Source: Aestuariivivens insulae
GTDB taxonomy: Bacteria; Bacteroidota; Bacteroidia; Flavobacteriales; Flavobacteriaceae
Reading direction: 5' to 3'
DNA length: 64,000 nucleotides
Assembly (NCBI RefSeq): GCF_022662195.1
Contig: NZ_JAKMCS010000005.1
Coordinates: 186,001 to 250,000 of the forward strand
The notes beneath the pieces were generated by a model. It worked only from the letters and a program-made list of their open reading frames with translations, was not told the origin of the DNA and did not search any database. Made by a program: the position numbers and the translations under genes. Position 1 is the first letter of the stretch. Every line of letters starts with the position of its first letter. Below are positions 63,817 through 64,000 of this stretch, one piece after another.

Positions 63817-64000
63817 ATGAACGAGAAAAAAGAAAATATTTTCGATTTTAAACTTTTTAAGCGCTTGTTTCAATATATCAAGCCTTATAAATTAGTCTTT
63901 TCAAGCTTGGTATTTTTGGTTGTTTTTTTGGCATTGTTTAGTGCTTTAACACCAAAAATAACAGAGTATGCCATCGATAATAGTATAGCTACGAAAGAGG
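63817..64000 (+). CDS. ABC exporter (MsbA-like), N-terminal fragment cut by window edge
   Basis: Begins immediately after truA, its ATG abutting the truA stop codon, implying one transcript. Only 61 residues are present: a charged start (MNEKKENIFDFKLFKRLFQY) then IKPYKLVFSSLVFLVVFLALF, the first transmembrane helix of an ABC_membrane domain, with ALTPKITEYAIDNSI as the usual loop-and-helix start. The nucleotide-binding domain would follow outside the window. Substrate unknown; lipid A or drug export are both seen in this family. Confidence 0.75.
   Translation, partial: MNEKKENIFDFKLFKRLFQYIKPYKLVFSSLVFLVVFLALFSALTPKITEYAIDNSIATKE

Overview
The window is AT-rich chromosomal DNA from a member of the Bacteroidota, almost certainly the family Flavobacteriaceae. 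The evidence is threefold. Recognisable promoters follow the Bacteroidota pattern (a TTTG or TTG box, about 19 bp, then TAnnTTTG). Protein families largely confined to this group are present: DUF4199, DUF4293, DUF6095, DUF6503, DUF3810 and the TonB-receptor/DUF4249 pair. The Rho factor carries the long low-complexity insert typical of the phylum. Most of the window is core, housekeeping-type chromosome. I see no prophage, no intact insertion sequence, no CRISPR array and no rRNA. The only tRNA I find is tRNA-Glu (UUC).

Layout. 1-11 kb: a phosphohexomutase cut by the window edge, a membrane-linked glycosyltransferase with its DUF4199 neighbour, ribosomal protein L31 type B, a GlmU-like nucleotidyl/acetyltransferase, a frameshifted lysoplasmalogenase-like gene, a lipoprotein oligopeptide-binding protein and the tRNA methylthiotransferase MtaB. 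12-21 kb: the most distinctive block. A membrane-anchored regulator (LamG-type sensor outside, winged-helix domain inside) precedes a tight group of four genes: a Tat-exported Gfo/Idh/MocA oxidoreductase, a 1132-residue HEAT-repeat protein with two 3-keto-disaccharide hydrolase (DUF1080) domains, a GMC dehydrogenase with a cysteine cluster, and a Tat-tagged small dehydrogenase subunit. Together they look like a periplasmic 3-keto-glycoside pathway. 21-33 kb: murQ, a HlyD/MacB-permease/TolC export set lacking its ATPase, a TonB receptor with DUF4249 lipoprotein, and monomeric isocitrate dehydrogenase. 33-48 kb: L19, two SpoU-type RNA methyltransferases, a di-haem cytochrome, a potassium channel, a DEAD-box helicase, an M48 protease and PepD. 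48-64 kb: a secreted LamG-nuclease/phosphatase, YidD, CysS, FolE, a FadL-type porin, a tryptophan/asparagine- and serine/arginine-rich lipoprotein, ProS, tRNA-Glu with S20, a sialidase-like gene remnant, Rho with DUF4293, a YfcE-type phosphoesterase, TruA and the start of an ABC exporter.

The intergenic DNA is unusually informative. Three related elements of about 75 bp sit directly against the start codons of unrelated genes and each supplies a promoter-like -7 box; two of them imply leaderless mRNAs. A fully formed promoter at 48.2 kb is followed by a roughly 90-nt structured segment with terminator geometry and no long ORF, a candidate small RNA. Several hairpin repeats of the types scattered through Bacteroidota genomes are present, one with compensatory changes between its two copies. 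All functional calls rest on reading the translations and motifs by eye; no database search was possible.
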